Origin: Oryzias latipes
Taxonomy: Eukaryota > Chordata > Actinopteri > Beloniformes > Adrianichthyidae
NCBI RefSeq assembly: GCF_002234675.1
Contig: NC_019859.2
Coordinates: forward strand, 3,255,240 to 3,319,239
Reading direction: 5' to 3'
Length of the DNA: 64,000 bases
Part shown: positions 33,801 through 55,629 of the stretch, in pieces
How the letters are laid out: each line of letters starts with the position of its first letter
Numbering within the stretch: the first letter of the stretch is position 1
Notes under the pieces: model-generated
The model's input: the letters and a program-made list of their open reading frames with translations, nothing else
Told to the model about the DNA's origin: nothing
The model's database searches: none
Translations under genes and position numbers: made by a program

Positions 33801-35165
33801 TTACAAGAATGGGGTTTCGATTTAGGAGTCGGTCCAGCCGCTTTGAGAAGGTAGCGGATGGATTCTCAACACGTGATCGAGTGACTTGACATGCGTCAAG
33901 AAGAAGGCGGATGTGGTGGAAAGAATCCAGCAGAATTCCAAAATAAAACTTCCTTCAGAAAAAGATTAGAGATAAAACAGAAAAAAAGTTGGCTACATAT
34001 ATTTTTTCTCTCCATGACGGTACCAACCGTCTCATGGACCGGTATGAATCAGCAGCCAAAGGATGAGGGTCCACTGCTCTTAAGGAATATTCTTGGACAA
34101 CCAATGAAGAAAAAAAACATTCGAAACTAGATTTTTTAAGAAGAAATCCAAAATAGAAAAATATAATATAAACTTATGTTTAAGGAAAACAACACTTGAT
34201 TCCAGATAAAATCAATGTAGTAAATAAATGAGAGCCAATCCTTCTCTGACCTGCTGTCAGTCAGCATTTCCTCTGTGATTTTCTTCCCAACAAACTTATG
34301 CCGGTTGCCCATCCTGAATCCAAGAGTCTTGCGTAGCCGACGCAGCCTGCGGGAGCAGTAGCCCCTGGAAAAAAATTACACAAAAAGAAACAACAGTACT
34401 TTAAGCAGCTCTGCTTCAGTGTGAAAGCACTGAACCAACAAATTACACAACCCTGGTTTACAAATCCAGGAACAATGTCAGCTTCTGATGTAAACCCATA
34501 CCTCACTGAGGGTTTTAAAGTGTCTGATACTTGGCTCTTGATTTCACTACAAACTAAAAATACATATCAAAGCAAAGAATAGAAATATGAATTTAAGGTA
34601 TAAAAGATGGCTAGAGGTCGAAGGCTAACCTGTATCTCTGGTAGTCTCCGTGTCTGAGGCCATGCTGCTGCTGGGACTCCTTGATGATTTGCAAGACTGA
34701 AGTTCTATGTTAAGGAAACGTAGAACAGTAGCAACAACAACAAATATAAAGATAGAAAATGAGGACTTAAATGTGTCATTCACTGTTCCGAAGGCCAGTG
34801 AGACTTGGTCGGTGGCAATAGATGAGACAAAAAGGCAAAAGCAGTGGTTAAAAATATCGGTTATGTCCCACAAGTTTACATCTATTAACTTTATATCTGT
34901 CTTTATTTAAACGTTTTTTTCTTTTAACCGTCGGAGCTAAGACTTGTAATGACACGTAGCCTAAAGACGCTGCTAAGGTTACCCTTTAGCTAGTATGCTA
35001 ACATCTGCTTTTTAACGTAACTCGAAATAGCAGAACTAAAAGTTTAATTTAAAAAAATATTCTGTGGTAAAGGATACTCTCAAGACCAAGTCCGCTATCC
35101 GGGAGATTTTCCTTATTTTCTTCCCCGACGGAGACTTTAGCTTCGTTTGGTTTGTCTGCGGCCAT
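27887..35165 (-). CDS. srp68: Signal recognition particle subunit SRP68, 592 aa
   Basis: Sixteen coding exons join in frame with GT-AG introns: 35165-35078, 34696-34630, 34364-34251, 33087-32892, 32725-32643, 32569-32460, 32372-32293, 32132-31992, 30976-30878, 30790-30726, 30517-30364, 30244-30150, 29961-29832, 29742-29667, 29586-29534 and 28114-27887. They total 1779 bases. The product begins MAADKPNEAKVSVGEENKEN. Hallmarks are HGLRHGDYQRYRGYCSRRLR in the RNA-binding region, RAWSYAMQLKQEANTEPRKR, RCFFIAQSYVLVKKWSEALV and the C-terminal LTGYIKGIFGFGS, all near-identical to what I recall of human SRP68. SRP68 binds 7SL RNA and SRP72 in the particle that targets secretory proteins to the ER. 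The alanine/glycine-rich N-terminus of mammalian SRP68 is shorter here. No break is seen. Confidence 0.96.
31957..31981. repeat. 25-base G homopolymer beside an SRP68 splice donor
   Basis: Twenty-five consecutive G on the plus strand (C on the transcribed strand) begin 11 bases into the intron after SRP68 exon 8 (exon end 31992, donor GTCAGAACC). The length is likely polymorphic and prone to sequencing error. Confidence 0.9.
33450..33640 (+). mobile_element. tRNA-derived SINE in an SRP68 intron
   Basis: CTTGTGGTAAAGTGTCC holds an A box and GGTTGCGAGTTCAAATCC a B box, 30-35 bases apart, as in tRNA-derived SINEs. The downstream body contains CCGCTCCCCCAGAGGATGG, a block common in fish SINEs of this type. 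No acceptor-stem pairing or CCA-type end is evident, so this is not a functional tRNA gene. Confidence 0.7.
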
Positions 35166-35907
35166 CTCTACAGGCTAACGGTGGAGCGTTGCACACATGC
35201 TCGAGAGAAGCGGACCAATAGTAGCAGGAGGTAGTAAGAGGGACAATATCGCGATATTTGCCGACGAACTCTCGCTGGATCTCGTCTGAGCAGAGAACTT
35301 TAGAAATGAATGGAATTAAATCCAAAACGCGCAATAAAGCGGCACAAAAACAGATGTTATTTATCTCTGAGTGGATTTATTAAGTTTTTGTAAACTAAAT
35401 ACCTTATAAGTTATTGTAACGTAAACTGTAACTGGAAATAATTTGGAACAATTTAAAATTACGCTTTCACAAATCCAATAAATAACATACATGATTCTAT
35501 GTTATTGACGCAGAAAATTAGCCTTTTATTCATGAAAGTTTCCTCTTTGTTACTTCAGTTAAACAAATCAGTTGGAAATGTGAAAAATTTGGTTGATATT
35601 TAAGCAAACTGTATCATGAATTTGTAAATCTAGCCCAAAAGCATTTACCGGTAGTATTTTGTGTGCTAGGGCAAAAAAGGGTAATAAAAACTTGTCACGT
35701 ATATAAATAACGTTTATTTAAAAAAGTACAATTACAAACTTACTTTGCATAGTATCTAATACTGACAAAAGGAACAAATATAAATAGTAAAAAACTAGAA
35801 AGTAGTCTGGAACAAAACCACAAAAAGTCCCTTTTATTCTGAAAAAAAAAAAGAAAAATTTGGATAAAGGGGTTAAACTTTTTTAAAACTCCAATTGTAG
35901 GTTTTAT
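35166..35907. promoter_or_regulatory. SRP68 upstream region and POLG2 3' flank
   Basis: This 742-base gap between the SRP68 start and the POLG2 stop must hold the SRP68 promoter and the POLG2 3' end, both transcribed leftward. Next to the POLG2 stop an AATAAA (35908-35903) overlaps the TGA by one base. No TATA box is evident upstream of SRP68, as usual for a housekeeping gene. Confidence 0.5.
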
Positions 35908-38900
35908 TCAGATGTTTTCAGCTGCCGAAATGTATCTGGACAGAAACTTCCGGATCTCTGAAATGTGCATGGTCTCCCTGATGGTTGTGTCTCTGCTGCG
36001 GACCTGAACGAGGCCGTTCTCCAGTGTGTTGTCACTGATCACCACAGAGAACAGAACTCCCATCTCATCATATCTGTAAAAAACAAACAGAAGGGCAATT
36101 TGGAATCAAGAGAACCACCAACCATTTTGCACAAAATGTAATTGTTCATTAAATTAAACGTGTTCATGTTTTTTTTTAAAAGAACATTTACTTGGCAATT
36201 TGCTGCTCTGCTGACGTCGGCACGGTTTCAAGATATCCAGGCCACGTGAAGATCTTAGCTTCCAGAAACTCCTGCAGAAGGCCTCCACAAACCTGAAAAA
36301 TCATGTTTCAGCAACTTTAACTATTATGTACACAAAAAAATAAAAATCCTCCACAAATATTTACAAATAAAACCTCCCATTACCTGTCTAAGTTCCATGG
36401 TGGCCCCCCTTCCGATGTTTAGAGCCACTTTGACTGGAGCCAACACCGGATGCAGCTTCAGAACCTGGAAACAGACGGACGCTCAGACACCAGAGCGGCG
36501 GCCATCAGGGGAAACACTGGGCACCCTGACCTTTCTCTGCTGCAGCTTCTGCCGGCCCTCCTCCCTCTTCAGCTGCTGGAGTGAGTTAAACAGAAAAGCC
36601 GTCACGCCGCGATCCATGTTCCCGCTTATCCAGACAACGTGAGGGACAGACTTTTGGCCGTCTCGACACTAAAGCACATAAAAGACATTGGATGCTTTTT
36701 AGGTAAAAGACACACAACTTTAAACATTACCAGGACCTGAAAATGTAACAAAATGAGTCTGCTGTGGTGGAGTTAAAGAGTCTTGAATGTAAAAAAAACC
36801 TGCAGTTTGGAGCGTGCTCCTTTATGCACGTGCAGGAGTTCAGCATTCCCTCGGCTCCACAGCGTCTCCAGAGTCTCACTTCCCCACGGAAAATTGTACA
36901 AGATCCTCACGCCGCGAGAAGCTGCGCCTTCCAGCTCCTGCTCGGGGACTTCACTGCTGCTGAAGTCCGACGGGGAAAGAGCGAACTACAAACGGGAAAG
37001 TGGACGACATTTGAAATGAAACTGACAAAATATTGAAATACAAGCATTTGCTGAGCAAAGTTTTTTTTGTATATTTCAGGTAAACCTTCTTTGGTTTCGT
37101 CTTAATATTAAAGTCAAAATTAACTTCATGGATGAAAAGAGACACACTGTTAAAAAAAAAACTTTTTTGGTGTTTTTAACGTGTTCTTGTGGCATTTTTT
37201 TTGATGATGGAGGAAAAATGTGAAGAAAATTAAGATCGAAACAGAATTTCTGAGTCTTTCTTTATTGTAATTGTTGTCAATCAGGAGCAGATGAAATATT
37301 GGCATATATATTTGTGGTGTAGAAAGAACAGAGCTCCCTGCTCCGCTTCATTCTGATGCATCTTTGTAGACAAATGGATCTATGAACGTCTTTATTTTCC
37401 TAATCTGAGCTGGAATCTGGATCTAAACTTTATGGCTGGATGGCTCTCACTGCCGCCCACAACTGAGAGGAAAAAATGAACTCCTGCCGCTCTGCAGAAA
37501 CTGTTGTAGAAAATGACCGTTTTTTCCTTCTTATTTTGGCTAAAAACGGCATCATCATAATGGAAAGACCACTGGGAACATTTTGAAATAGATTAAAAGG
37601 TGCTCAGAGCGGGACTTTCAACACTGAAAGGGCTCAGTAGCTCACTTATCCATCCTTACAGACAATAAAAAAAAACTATATGGCTCGGCCCTCTTCTCAT
37701 TTAGCCAGTGCACAGATATGGCACAACACAGAAACACTTCTTTTATTCAAGGCGGAAGTTACTGAATTTCAAATTAAAAGCATAAATTCGTAACGTTGTA
37801 ATCAAAACATTGTTTGCAAAAGAATAGGAACGTGTTTTATAAACCTTTTTTTTTTTATTATTAGAACTATTGTGTAGTTTCTATACAGTTTGAAAGATGG
37901 ATAGGACAATAAATATATATGGAAAGAGAAGACTTTCACCTGTAAATTTTAAATAGAGCTATTTGTCAGACGCCAAAACATTTGGTGGAAAAATTCACTA
38001 AATAAAAGTCTCCTATTTGAGATATTTTTGTAAAAACAACTAGAGTACAGTATTTTAATTTCAGTGTAATTGCTATGCTAAATTTCCTTTACTCTGCCTG
38101 TATTTTTCCCCATCCACAGTTTGTTTGAAGCTTTCACTCACCTTCTTCCACCACTTCAGTCGTTGTCGTGTCCAGTGGTCCAGCCACTGAGAAGAAGTGC
38201 GAGGAGAACAGAACCAAACCAGAGACGTTTGCGTGATTTCAGCCGAGCTGTGGGGTCAAACAAGCAAACAAAAACATAAACCCCAATCAACAGGAGTTGT
38301 GAAAATCAGTCATAAAATCCTGTGTTTGTCTGGAGTTTATGATCAAGTCAGAGTGATGTTTCCATGTTCATAAAGCCAAACTGCAGAGAGACAATCACAG
38401 AGGAAGAGGAGGCCTCACCAACCAGAACCAGCTGAAGGCTGGAAGCACAAACCCGTCTCTGCCAGGCCGAACGGGAGCTTTCTGTTGACCAGCTCCAACG
38501 ACGGGACCAACTGCTGCAAGGCACCTGAGGAAAACACCAAACAACCGGGTTGGAGGTTTGAGGACATAGTTTCTGCGAGCGGCAGGAATTTGTTAGAAAA
38601 TTGCCTCTGAGTTGTGGGCAAACTGTCAAGCACGGTGGAGGGAGGTTGATGATTTTCAAACACTGTATTAATTCCTATCTGATAAGTACTGTACCGGTAT
38701 TTGTGTTTGCATCTTTATTGTCTACTCCCAGGTTATGTTTACTTATTTAGATAAGTCCTGTCATTTCAAATGACTGAAATCAAAACTAAATACCTTTTGA
38801 TATAGAACAGGTTTCAAAAACCTGTTTACACATCTGAACATTACATCTAGAGGAGGAAGTGAAGGGTTTGGAGTTTACCTGTCAGTAGATTTGTCCTCAC

Positions 38901-39338
38901 TTCTGGGGATCTTTCCAGCAGCATTTTTATCTCCTGGATGATCTCCTCTTTGCTCTCCTGTCGATCCAGTATCTGCTTTATATGCTCACACTCAACAAGC
39001 CGCAGTCCGTCAGCTGCTCGCTCCTCCTGACTGACGTACAGAGTGCTGATCCCAAGCACTTGGCCTCTGGCTCTGCCTGTGGTCACGGAGTGCCACCACT
39101 GCTCCAGCAGGTTCCTCCTCAGCTCCGTGCCCAGAGGTCCGTAGCTGCAGCTCAAGCCTCGCTGGAACAGATCTGCGTTCGTTTCGCCGGGAGAGACGTA
39201 GTGTCTGTCCACGCAGAGCTGCAGCAGCGACCGCAGTCGGTCCAAACCGTCTGTGGGCGCGGAGCTGCAGCCTCTGCGGCTCAATGAGGAGAAGCGCGAC
39301 GGCACGCGCCGAACACACCGAGCCCACATCATCATCAT
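35908..39338 (-). CDS. polg2: DNA polymerase gamma accessory subunit POLG2 (mitochondrial), 447 aa
   Basis: Eight coding exons join in frame: 39338-38879, 38524-38419, 38247-38142, 36985-36800, 36668-36531, 36464-36384, 36292-36192 and 36073-35908 (1344 bases). The start [20 protein letters not shown] is a basic, serine-rich presequence expected for mitochondrial import; four consecutive ATG codons leave the exact start open. Diagnostic stretches are [80 protein letters not shown] and [20 protein letters not shown]. These match vertebrate POLG2, a class II aminoacyl-tRNA-synthetase-like processivity factor that binds POLG in mtDNA replication. Length is slightly below the human 485. AATAAA overlaps the stop codon. 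No break is seen. Confidence 0.95.
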
Positions 39339-40890
39339 GCGAAGGAGAAGAGCCCGGATGTAAGTCAGCTCAGGGAGTGCAAACTCCCGCCAGTAATCAT
39401 GATTTCGACCTATCCATGTTTCATATCCAACCAACTATCTTTGCTTCGAGAAGCCAAACATCGGTTTTAAGTTCTGGCTGTACGACACAAACCATTAACG
39501 CCGACACCACGGTCGGCGGACTGTCAATGGATGTAAACAAACGCGCGTGCGGTGATACTGCGTGTGAACCGGACGGGAATCTTCCACATCCGGTCAACCT
39601 ACGGTGATGCGATGCCAACTTTAATTTTATTTTTTCTCTTTTTCTTGTTTTTTTGCTTCCTTTGAAATTTCAGTATTCTTACTACTTGTATCCGCCATAT
39701 TTTGTGATTTTTATGAACGTGTTATGCTGTTGTCCTGTATTGTGTTCAATAAAGTTCTTCAAAGATAAACTTTATTGAAAAGAGTGCAAGTAGACAGCAA
39801 GAGAAACCATGGTGGTATACAGTGTAAAATAATGATAATAACAAACATGCAGACATGAGATTCACACATATCAATAGTTTTGAGAGCCTTTTTTATTTTT
39901 ATTTTATTTATTTATTTATTTTTTTTCCACAATGCGGCGAAAGCAACAAATCTCACAATACAGAATGTGGAAAAAATGGACATCCCAGAAGCAGCTGCTT
40001 ATTATTAGGGGTCCAGCATTTTAGACAAGCATAAAAATACAAAAGATAAGTGGCGGAAGGAAAAGAAAAGAAAATAATTTCATAAATAAAATATACTAAT
40101 AGAATGCGAGAAATGATGGTAATATAGTGGAAAGTGTTAGACAATAGGGACAATGAATTTGAACAACATAAACTCTGGCGTGTGGCCATATAAGTGTCAA
40201 CAGACAGAAAGAAATCACAAACACGTTAATAGATGGTTTCGGTTGGAGCAGCATTTTCACAGTATGTTGACAATAATAACAATTTCAGTTTCCTTTTAAA
40301 CATGTACATGTGCCTTTCTGTTGATGTAGTGTGATATTGATGCTATGTAAACAAACAAAACAAAAAACATGAAAGAATTGAGCAAAATATGATGTATGAT
40401 ATGTACATTTATGAATATAAAATTTTGCAAGAATCAGTGCATTATTTATTAACATGTATTGGGGATTTTTGAGTTTCTGAAGAAAAAAAATAAAGTAGTA
40501 CATTTTCCCAAGGAAGGGAAAAATCTTTGAAGGCGGTGCCAAATTCTCAACAAGGAGCACATCTATTGGCTGCTGTAAACCTGAGTAAAAACACTATAGA
40601 ACTAGAGAAAAATACATCTTAGGCTTCCAGTTTGATTTTTTTTTCATGTATTTATTTTGCTTATTTGCTTATAAGCAACAGTAGCAGGTAGATAGGGGAT
40701 GGATCACCTAAAGTAATCCTCCAAACTGGGGACTGATATTTAATAAAGCTGTCCTTTCTAATTTAATTCTTCAAGGAAATAAGATGTATAGAACCATAGA
40801 TAAAATGTCTCAAAAGAGCCTGAAGAGTGTGAACTCCAGAACCAAATATCAACTCACTACACCACTGTTTTTTAAAAATAAAATCTTCAA
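39339..40890. other. POLG2 upstream region and AT-rich intergenic sequence
   Basis: Bases 39339-39600 upstream of POLG2 are comparatively CpG-rich (CGGTCGGCGG, ACGCGCGTGCGG) and probably include its promoter. From about 39600 to 40890 the sequence is AT-rich with poly-T and ATTT tracts; I recognise no gene. Confidence 0.45.
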
Positions 40891-40894
40891 GGCA

Positions 40895-41205
40895 TCATTA
40901 AAAGCAACGTGTAACGTTTGAATGCTTAAATGCAAAAGGCAGTGTACAAAGCAGCCCAGTAAGATTTGAATAGAAGTATCCTAAAAAAATTGAACATGAA
41001 TAAAACCTGTGTGCCTGAGCATTTAGTAGAGAACGTTGTCTACAGATGTCATTTTCATCGTTATCAAAACATCCAAGATATTTAAGTTTATGACAGACAT
41101 CAAGCCCAGTTTTGAAAGTAGGAAAATTCACATCAGCCTTAGTACGGAGGACGAGCAGAGCAGTTTTATTAGCATTCCATAAAAAAATCATTTTTAAAAC
41201 CATAA
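40895..41205 (-). mobile_element. LINE reverse transcriptase fragment
   Basis: The minus strand reads NANKTALLVLRTKADVNFPT, then CHKLKYLGCF, NDICRQRSLLNAQAH. The order K-T....TK..LNFP....KYLG......I.RQR.LLYAQAN is typical of the region just after the catalytic block in fish non-LTR retrotransposons. It is a decayed fragment without the catalytic residues. I cannot assign the clade. Confidence 0.6.
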
Positions 41206-42023
41206 CAGGAAGTCATTTGAAAGCTGCTGGGGCTGAAAACCACTAAATCCTCTGGATACATCACATTATTTTATGGTGCAAATCTAAGAAAACTGTTAAC
41301 ATATGCATTATAGTTAATTTAAACTATAACTGATCTTTAGCTTTGCAGAAACCATCTGTTATTTTATTGGTATTTTTAAGAGTTTAAATATTGAAACCGT
41401 AATAATTCCCCCCTTTTTTCCACATTTCACTCCACTGTTTGAATATTAAAACAATGAATGTGAACATTTTTCATTCATTTTACCTTTTTTGTTTCCAAGT
41501 TAGCAACATACTAGGCAAGAATCGAAACATTTTACTCAAAAACAAGTTCCACTTTGACTTTTACAATATTTGATTAAAAGAAAATTAAAATAACGGAAAA
41601 CTGACAAATTATTGTTTTAAAAATCATTTAGAAAGAAATAAACCAACAATGTTTTATAGAAACACAGGACACACTTGGCGTTTTCTTCTTTTTTATTTGA
41701 AAAGGGCTGCAGGCTCCCTTTAATAGGATCATCATAACATCACTTTCAACATATCACAAACTGAAAACACTGGATTATTAAGAAAAAAAATAAATTACAG
41801 AGGAATGTAACAAAAACTGTCAAAAAAGTGCAGTAATCATGAACGCACTATAGGAGACGTGTCTGTGACACCATCTACTGCTTTGGGTTTACCGAGTCAT
41901 TCCAACCCAGCTGTAAAACAAAGTTAAACAGTACAAAGAATAATATATCAGACTGTCGGACTGCAAGACAAAAAGAAAGAAAGAAAAAGATCATGTTTGT
42001 TCCATATTCTGCGTGGACCATGT

Positions 42024-51750
<9,727 letters not shown>

Positions 51751-52550
51751 TTTAGTCCAACTATCGTCGAAAAAGGATGTCTTTGAACGGCTAACACGGC
51801 TCAGTGAAAATGCACAGCTTGAGATGGTCGCCGGGTCCGTGAAAGAAAATGCCGGTTGGAGCCCGTTCTGAAAGGCGGAAGTGAGGTCGTGCTGGGCGAA
51901 TAACCCTTGTATCAATGCGCCGCACGCCGCCGCACTGCTTTTGGTACTATTTTGCAGAATAACGCAAATGCACGAAGACGTTCATTTATTTGTACAAAAA
52001 CAACAATACTGACATATTTCTTTTGACAGATAAGGCAACACAATTTAATTTGGTTTATAAACAAAATATTTAAGGGAGATGCAAAAAGTTTGACAGTATT
52101 CATAATGATAACAAAGATAAATACAATGAATACAAAAATAGGTTTAGTAAAAGAAAGGATTAATTAAAATAATAATAAAAATGAAGTGTCCAAAGAGGAA
52201 TGTTTTTAAGTTTGGCCCAAAGCAGGGAAACACTTCATCAGGCTACTGGTTCATTCAGAGCTGAAACAAAAAGGCCCAAATTGTTATGCATTCATGTACA
52301 CACTGAATGATCATCTGTTATATAACTTGCTGGATTCTACAAAGGAACTATGAAACTTAATTGAGTGTACACATTTTTGTGTAAAATCAAACTTTTTCCT
52401 TTCCATTTCTATTCATAATATTTGTTTAAATCTTGATATCTAAATCAGGAATTTCCAATGTTGCAGTTCCTCTATATACCACAAGAGGCTGGTTGCAGAA
52501 GTGAGTAAATCTCCACAAAAAACCTAGGACCTTAAAGTCCCACTGGGATC
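51751..52550. other. DDX5 upstream region, then AT-rich sequence
   Basis: About 51751-51950 is relatively CpG-rich, as expected for the promoter of a widely expressed gene, with no TATA box seen. 51960-52550 is AT-rich with no gene recognised. Confidence 0.45.
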
Positions 52551-55025
52551 TTCTTAAGATTAGAAATTTACCTCTGAGTTGTGGGCGGGACTGTTGGAAC
52601 AGAGTAAGTCCGCTCCCCCTTCCTCTCCCTCTTTCTGAGAGCTCTCTGTTTGAGCGGAGCAAGGTTTTTTGGCAACAGCATTTTTTCATTTGCGCCTTAT
52701 TCACAACAATTTTTATAAAGATATAATTAGAAATTTAATTTTGAGCCTGATTTTCTTTATGAACAGTATTTCATTTTCATCAGAGTGGGTCTATAACTCA
52801 CTTAAATTCTGACTTATACAGTTGTTTATGTTTAGGGCATATGACAAGGTGTGTGAAGGGTGGGTCAAAAGTAGAGGCATCATTTTTGCAGTGCAGTTTA
52901 GTAGGGGACTGTGGAGATTGTCCAGTGTGTTTGCCTAAATGCTCTAAACCAGCCATAATTTTTCCATGAAGAAATTACTATTATGGTATTAGAGCTCAAA
53001 TTTGTAGTAATCTCTTGAACAATTTTCCTTAACACACTTTATGGGCTTCATCCAAGATTGACCTGTGCCAGTGTTCGTTTTCAAAATTCAAAAAAGCGAT
53101 TTATTTGGTTCACCCACTAGTAGCTAGGATAGGCTCCAGCAACCATGTGACCCTAGGGATCAAGCAGCTTTAGAAGATGGATGGAAATCCTGACCTAAGC
53201 AGATGCATAGATCCTCCTAGTCTGGTCTTCAGTTCAGTGATTTTTTCAAGTTACAAATTAAACTAACATGATTCATTACTCTGCATTTTTATGATTTTTG
53301 TTAACAATAAACTCAGGGCTGATCACATTCTATACAAACCAGCAGACATGTCAAATTTTCTCATTATTTTCCTCATATTTTTTCTACAGCAATTTTATAC
53401 GTTTCTGTCATTTCTTAAAAGCAGATGACCACACACTTTAACGTTTCAATTTAAATAGATAGTATTCCTTGAGAACTATTTAGAAACTAAATAAAAGATC
53501 AAAGGAAAGAAATATTTTCCCACGTAAACATTCTAAAAACTGTTCTCAAAAGATAAAAGAATGAAAAAAATAGAACAAACGCGCAAAATAAATTATTTTG
53601 GACACAGTAAAATTTATTTTTAAAGTGACATTTCTGAAACAGTATATACAACTATAAGGTCAAAAAAGTGAATTAAATTACAGATTGTATATTTTGGAAG
53701 AAAAAAAAACCTTGAAAGTACAAATCCTAAACTTGAAAGACATGTTAAAAGTGTGAAAATAATAGAATTTATAATAATTGTAAATAAAAATAATAATTCG
53801 AATAAAAACTGAAGTCACTGCAAGAAGATTTGACCTGATTTACAACATTTGGTGTTAATTATATGAAGTGCAAAGTGCCAAAACTACAAGAGACAGAAAC
53901 ACCAATAATTGAATTCCAACAAATATTTGTGTCACACAATCGTCCAAATCATTTATCTTCGGTGATTTCCTGTTACTAATCCAGATGTTCAGGTTTTCTA
54001 ACTAAATGGAAGAAAACAGGAACATATGAAAACAAATAAAAACAGCAACAATCAAGATTACCATAGTACATGAAGGTACAAATAGTTTGCAGGAACAATC
54101 AACGTTTTCATGGAAATAATAATACAGGAACATTGTGGCATTGCACATTTAGTGTTTTCTTTTTTCTTTTTTTAAGCAAAAGAATAAAAAAGAGTAAAAG
54201 TGGATTCTTTATCTTTTTGAATGTGATGATACATCGCTATACCTGCAAAAAAGAAGACATTTCAACGTCATTAGATATTTACATTTATCCTTAAAATTGT
54301 TAAAGTTTCAAACAGAAAGAACATTAACAATACTTGAAACAACCAAAACACCTGATTTAAATTTAATTTTCTTACAGTCTTTAATTTCTTTTTCATTTTT
54401 TTTACAGCTGAGTGAAAAACTGTATAAACTAAATATGAAATCGTTCTCATGTCATAAACCCCCAAGTCTAGTGAGCTAAACTGGCTTCATTTACTTTTCT
54501 AACCAGCCTGTAACAGGAAATCAACATACTGCCCCATGGAGAATAGAAATAGGCAACAGTCAACAACAGTCACTTTCGACTTCTGAACCACTTCAGAAAA
54601 TGGACAAAAAGGGTTCGGACTACAAGTATACACAGGTGTGAACACATGTAAACCTGCGCCCACACTAACCCTGATTTCCTCTACGTTCCTACAATAAAGG
54701 AAACTGTTTTTCTCTCTTCTGTCCAGAGAAAAGCTTTTTGTGGGGTGAGATCCATAAAGGAGAACTTATTGCACTTTACTTCCTACTTTTACTTCCAGGT
54801 ATGTTATGTTTGATATATTTTTTTTTTGGATAATCTATTTTTGCTATGAATCTCTTCATCTTTTTTGTGTTTTTTGTGTCTCAAATCGGTCAAAACACAA
54901 ACATGTTAAATATTTAGGGATCAACTAAGGCTATGAACATTTGGAGCTCTCAGTGGGAGACGTTTGAATTTTAAAACTGCTCACCTTAGATTGTTTTCTC
55001 AGTCTCTTGCACGCCATTATGTGAG
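52551..55025. other. Repeat remnants and AT-rich sequence
   Basis: About 52560-52660 is a repeat (CTGAGTTGTGGGCGGGACTG) with weaker relatives near 38590 and 61660. 53135-53190 (TAGGATAGGCTCCAGCAACC, then TTTAGAAGATGGATGGAA) is a fish SINE tail. The rest, especially 53200-54960, is AT-rich; no further exon of the gene at 55 kb was recognised. Confidence 0.5.
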
Positions 55026-55587
55026 TCACTTTGCTTCATTACTTGATGTCCAAATTTCTGTGAGGTTTGACAGTAAACGGTTCACCCTTTCCAAATTGTT
55101 TCGGTCTACATGTTCTGCAAAACAGACACAGGTTTGCACACATAACACGATGAGATATCTTAGTTAACAAAATATGGATATTGTTTGCCACAATTTGACA
55201 ATAAGGTACCTTGGACAGTCAGGATGATTATCCAAATGGTCAGAATAAGACACATTACAGCCAAAAATACTTGGACAGGACTCCTTCTACTATTTTCACC
55301 CCCAAATGACACTGAAAAAAGGATTGTTTGATATAATTCAAAAGAATGTGAACATTATAAGATATAATCCACTTAGACACCAAGCAGAAGTATTTCTTTG
55401 AACTCCTACCAGATGGGGGAGAGTCTGGGTGTCTTGGTGGGGTTGGTGGAGTCGCCTCCACCCAGGGGCGATCGTGCACCCTCAGGCTTTCTGTGCTCAT
55501 ATAGATGTCCACGATGCTTTCCTTGTAGTCCAGATCAAACTGAACCTTCTTCTTGACGTCAGACTGAGCTTCCAGTTCTTCCGACAT
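55026..55587 (-). CDS. Candidate small type II membrane protein, about 122 aa
   Basis: Three exons join in frame with good splice signals: 55587-55410, 55311-55210 and 55114-55026 (stop TGA). The 59-residue N-terminal part (MSEELEAQSDVKKKVQFDLD, then ESIVDIYMSTESL and a proline-rich stretch) has no signal peptide and contains tyrosines in an acidic setting. Residues about 72-92 (VQVFLAVMCLILTIWIIIL) form one hydrophobic helix with arginines before it. The last part, EHVDRNNLERVNRLLSNLTE, has an NLT glycosylation sequon and heptad-like leucines. This looks like the cytoplasmic tail, membrane anchor and neck of a lectin-like type II receptor, but no lectin domain was found. A donor (GTAATG) at 55042 leaves room for further exons. 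I do not recognise the family. An upstream acceptor suggests a 5' UTR exon. Confidence 0.5.
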
Positions 55588-55629
55588 TCTGTGTTTCATA
55601 TAAACTAACAAAACAAATACTGCGAGTAC

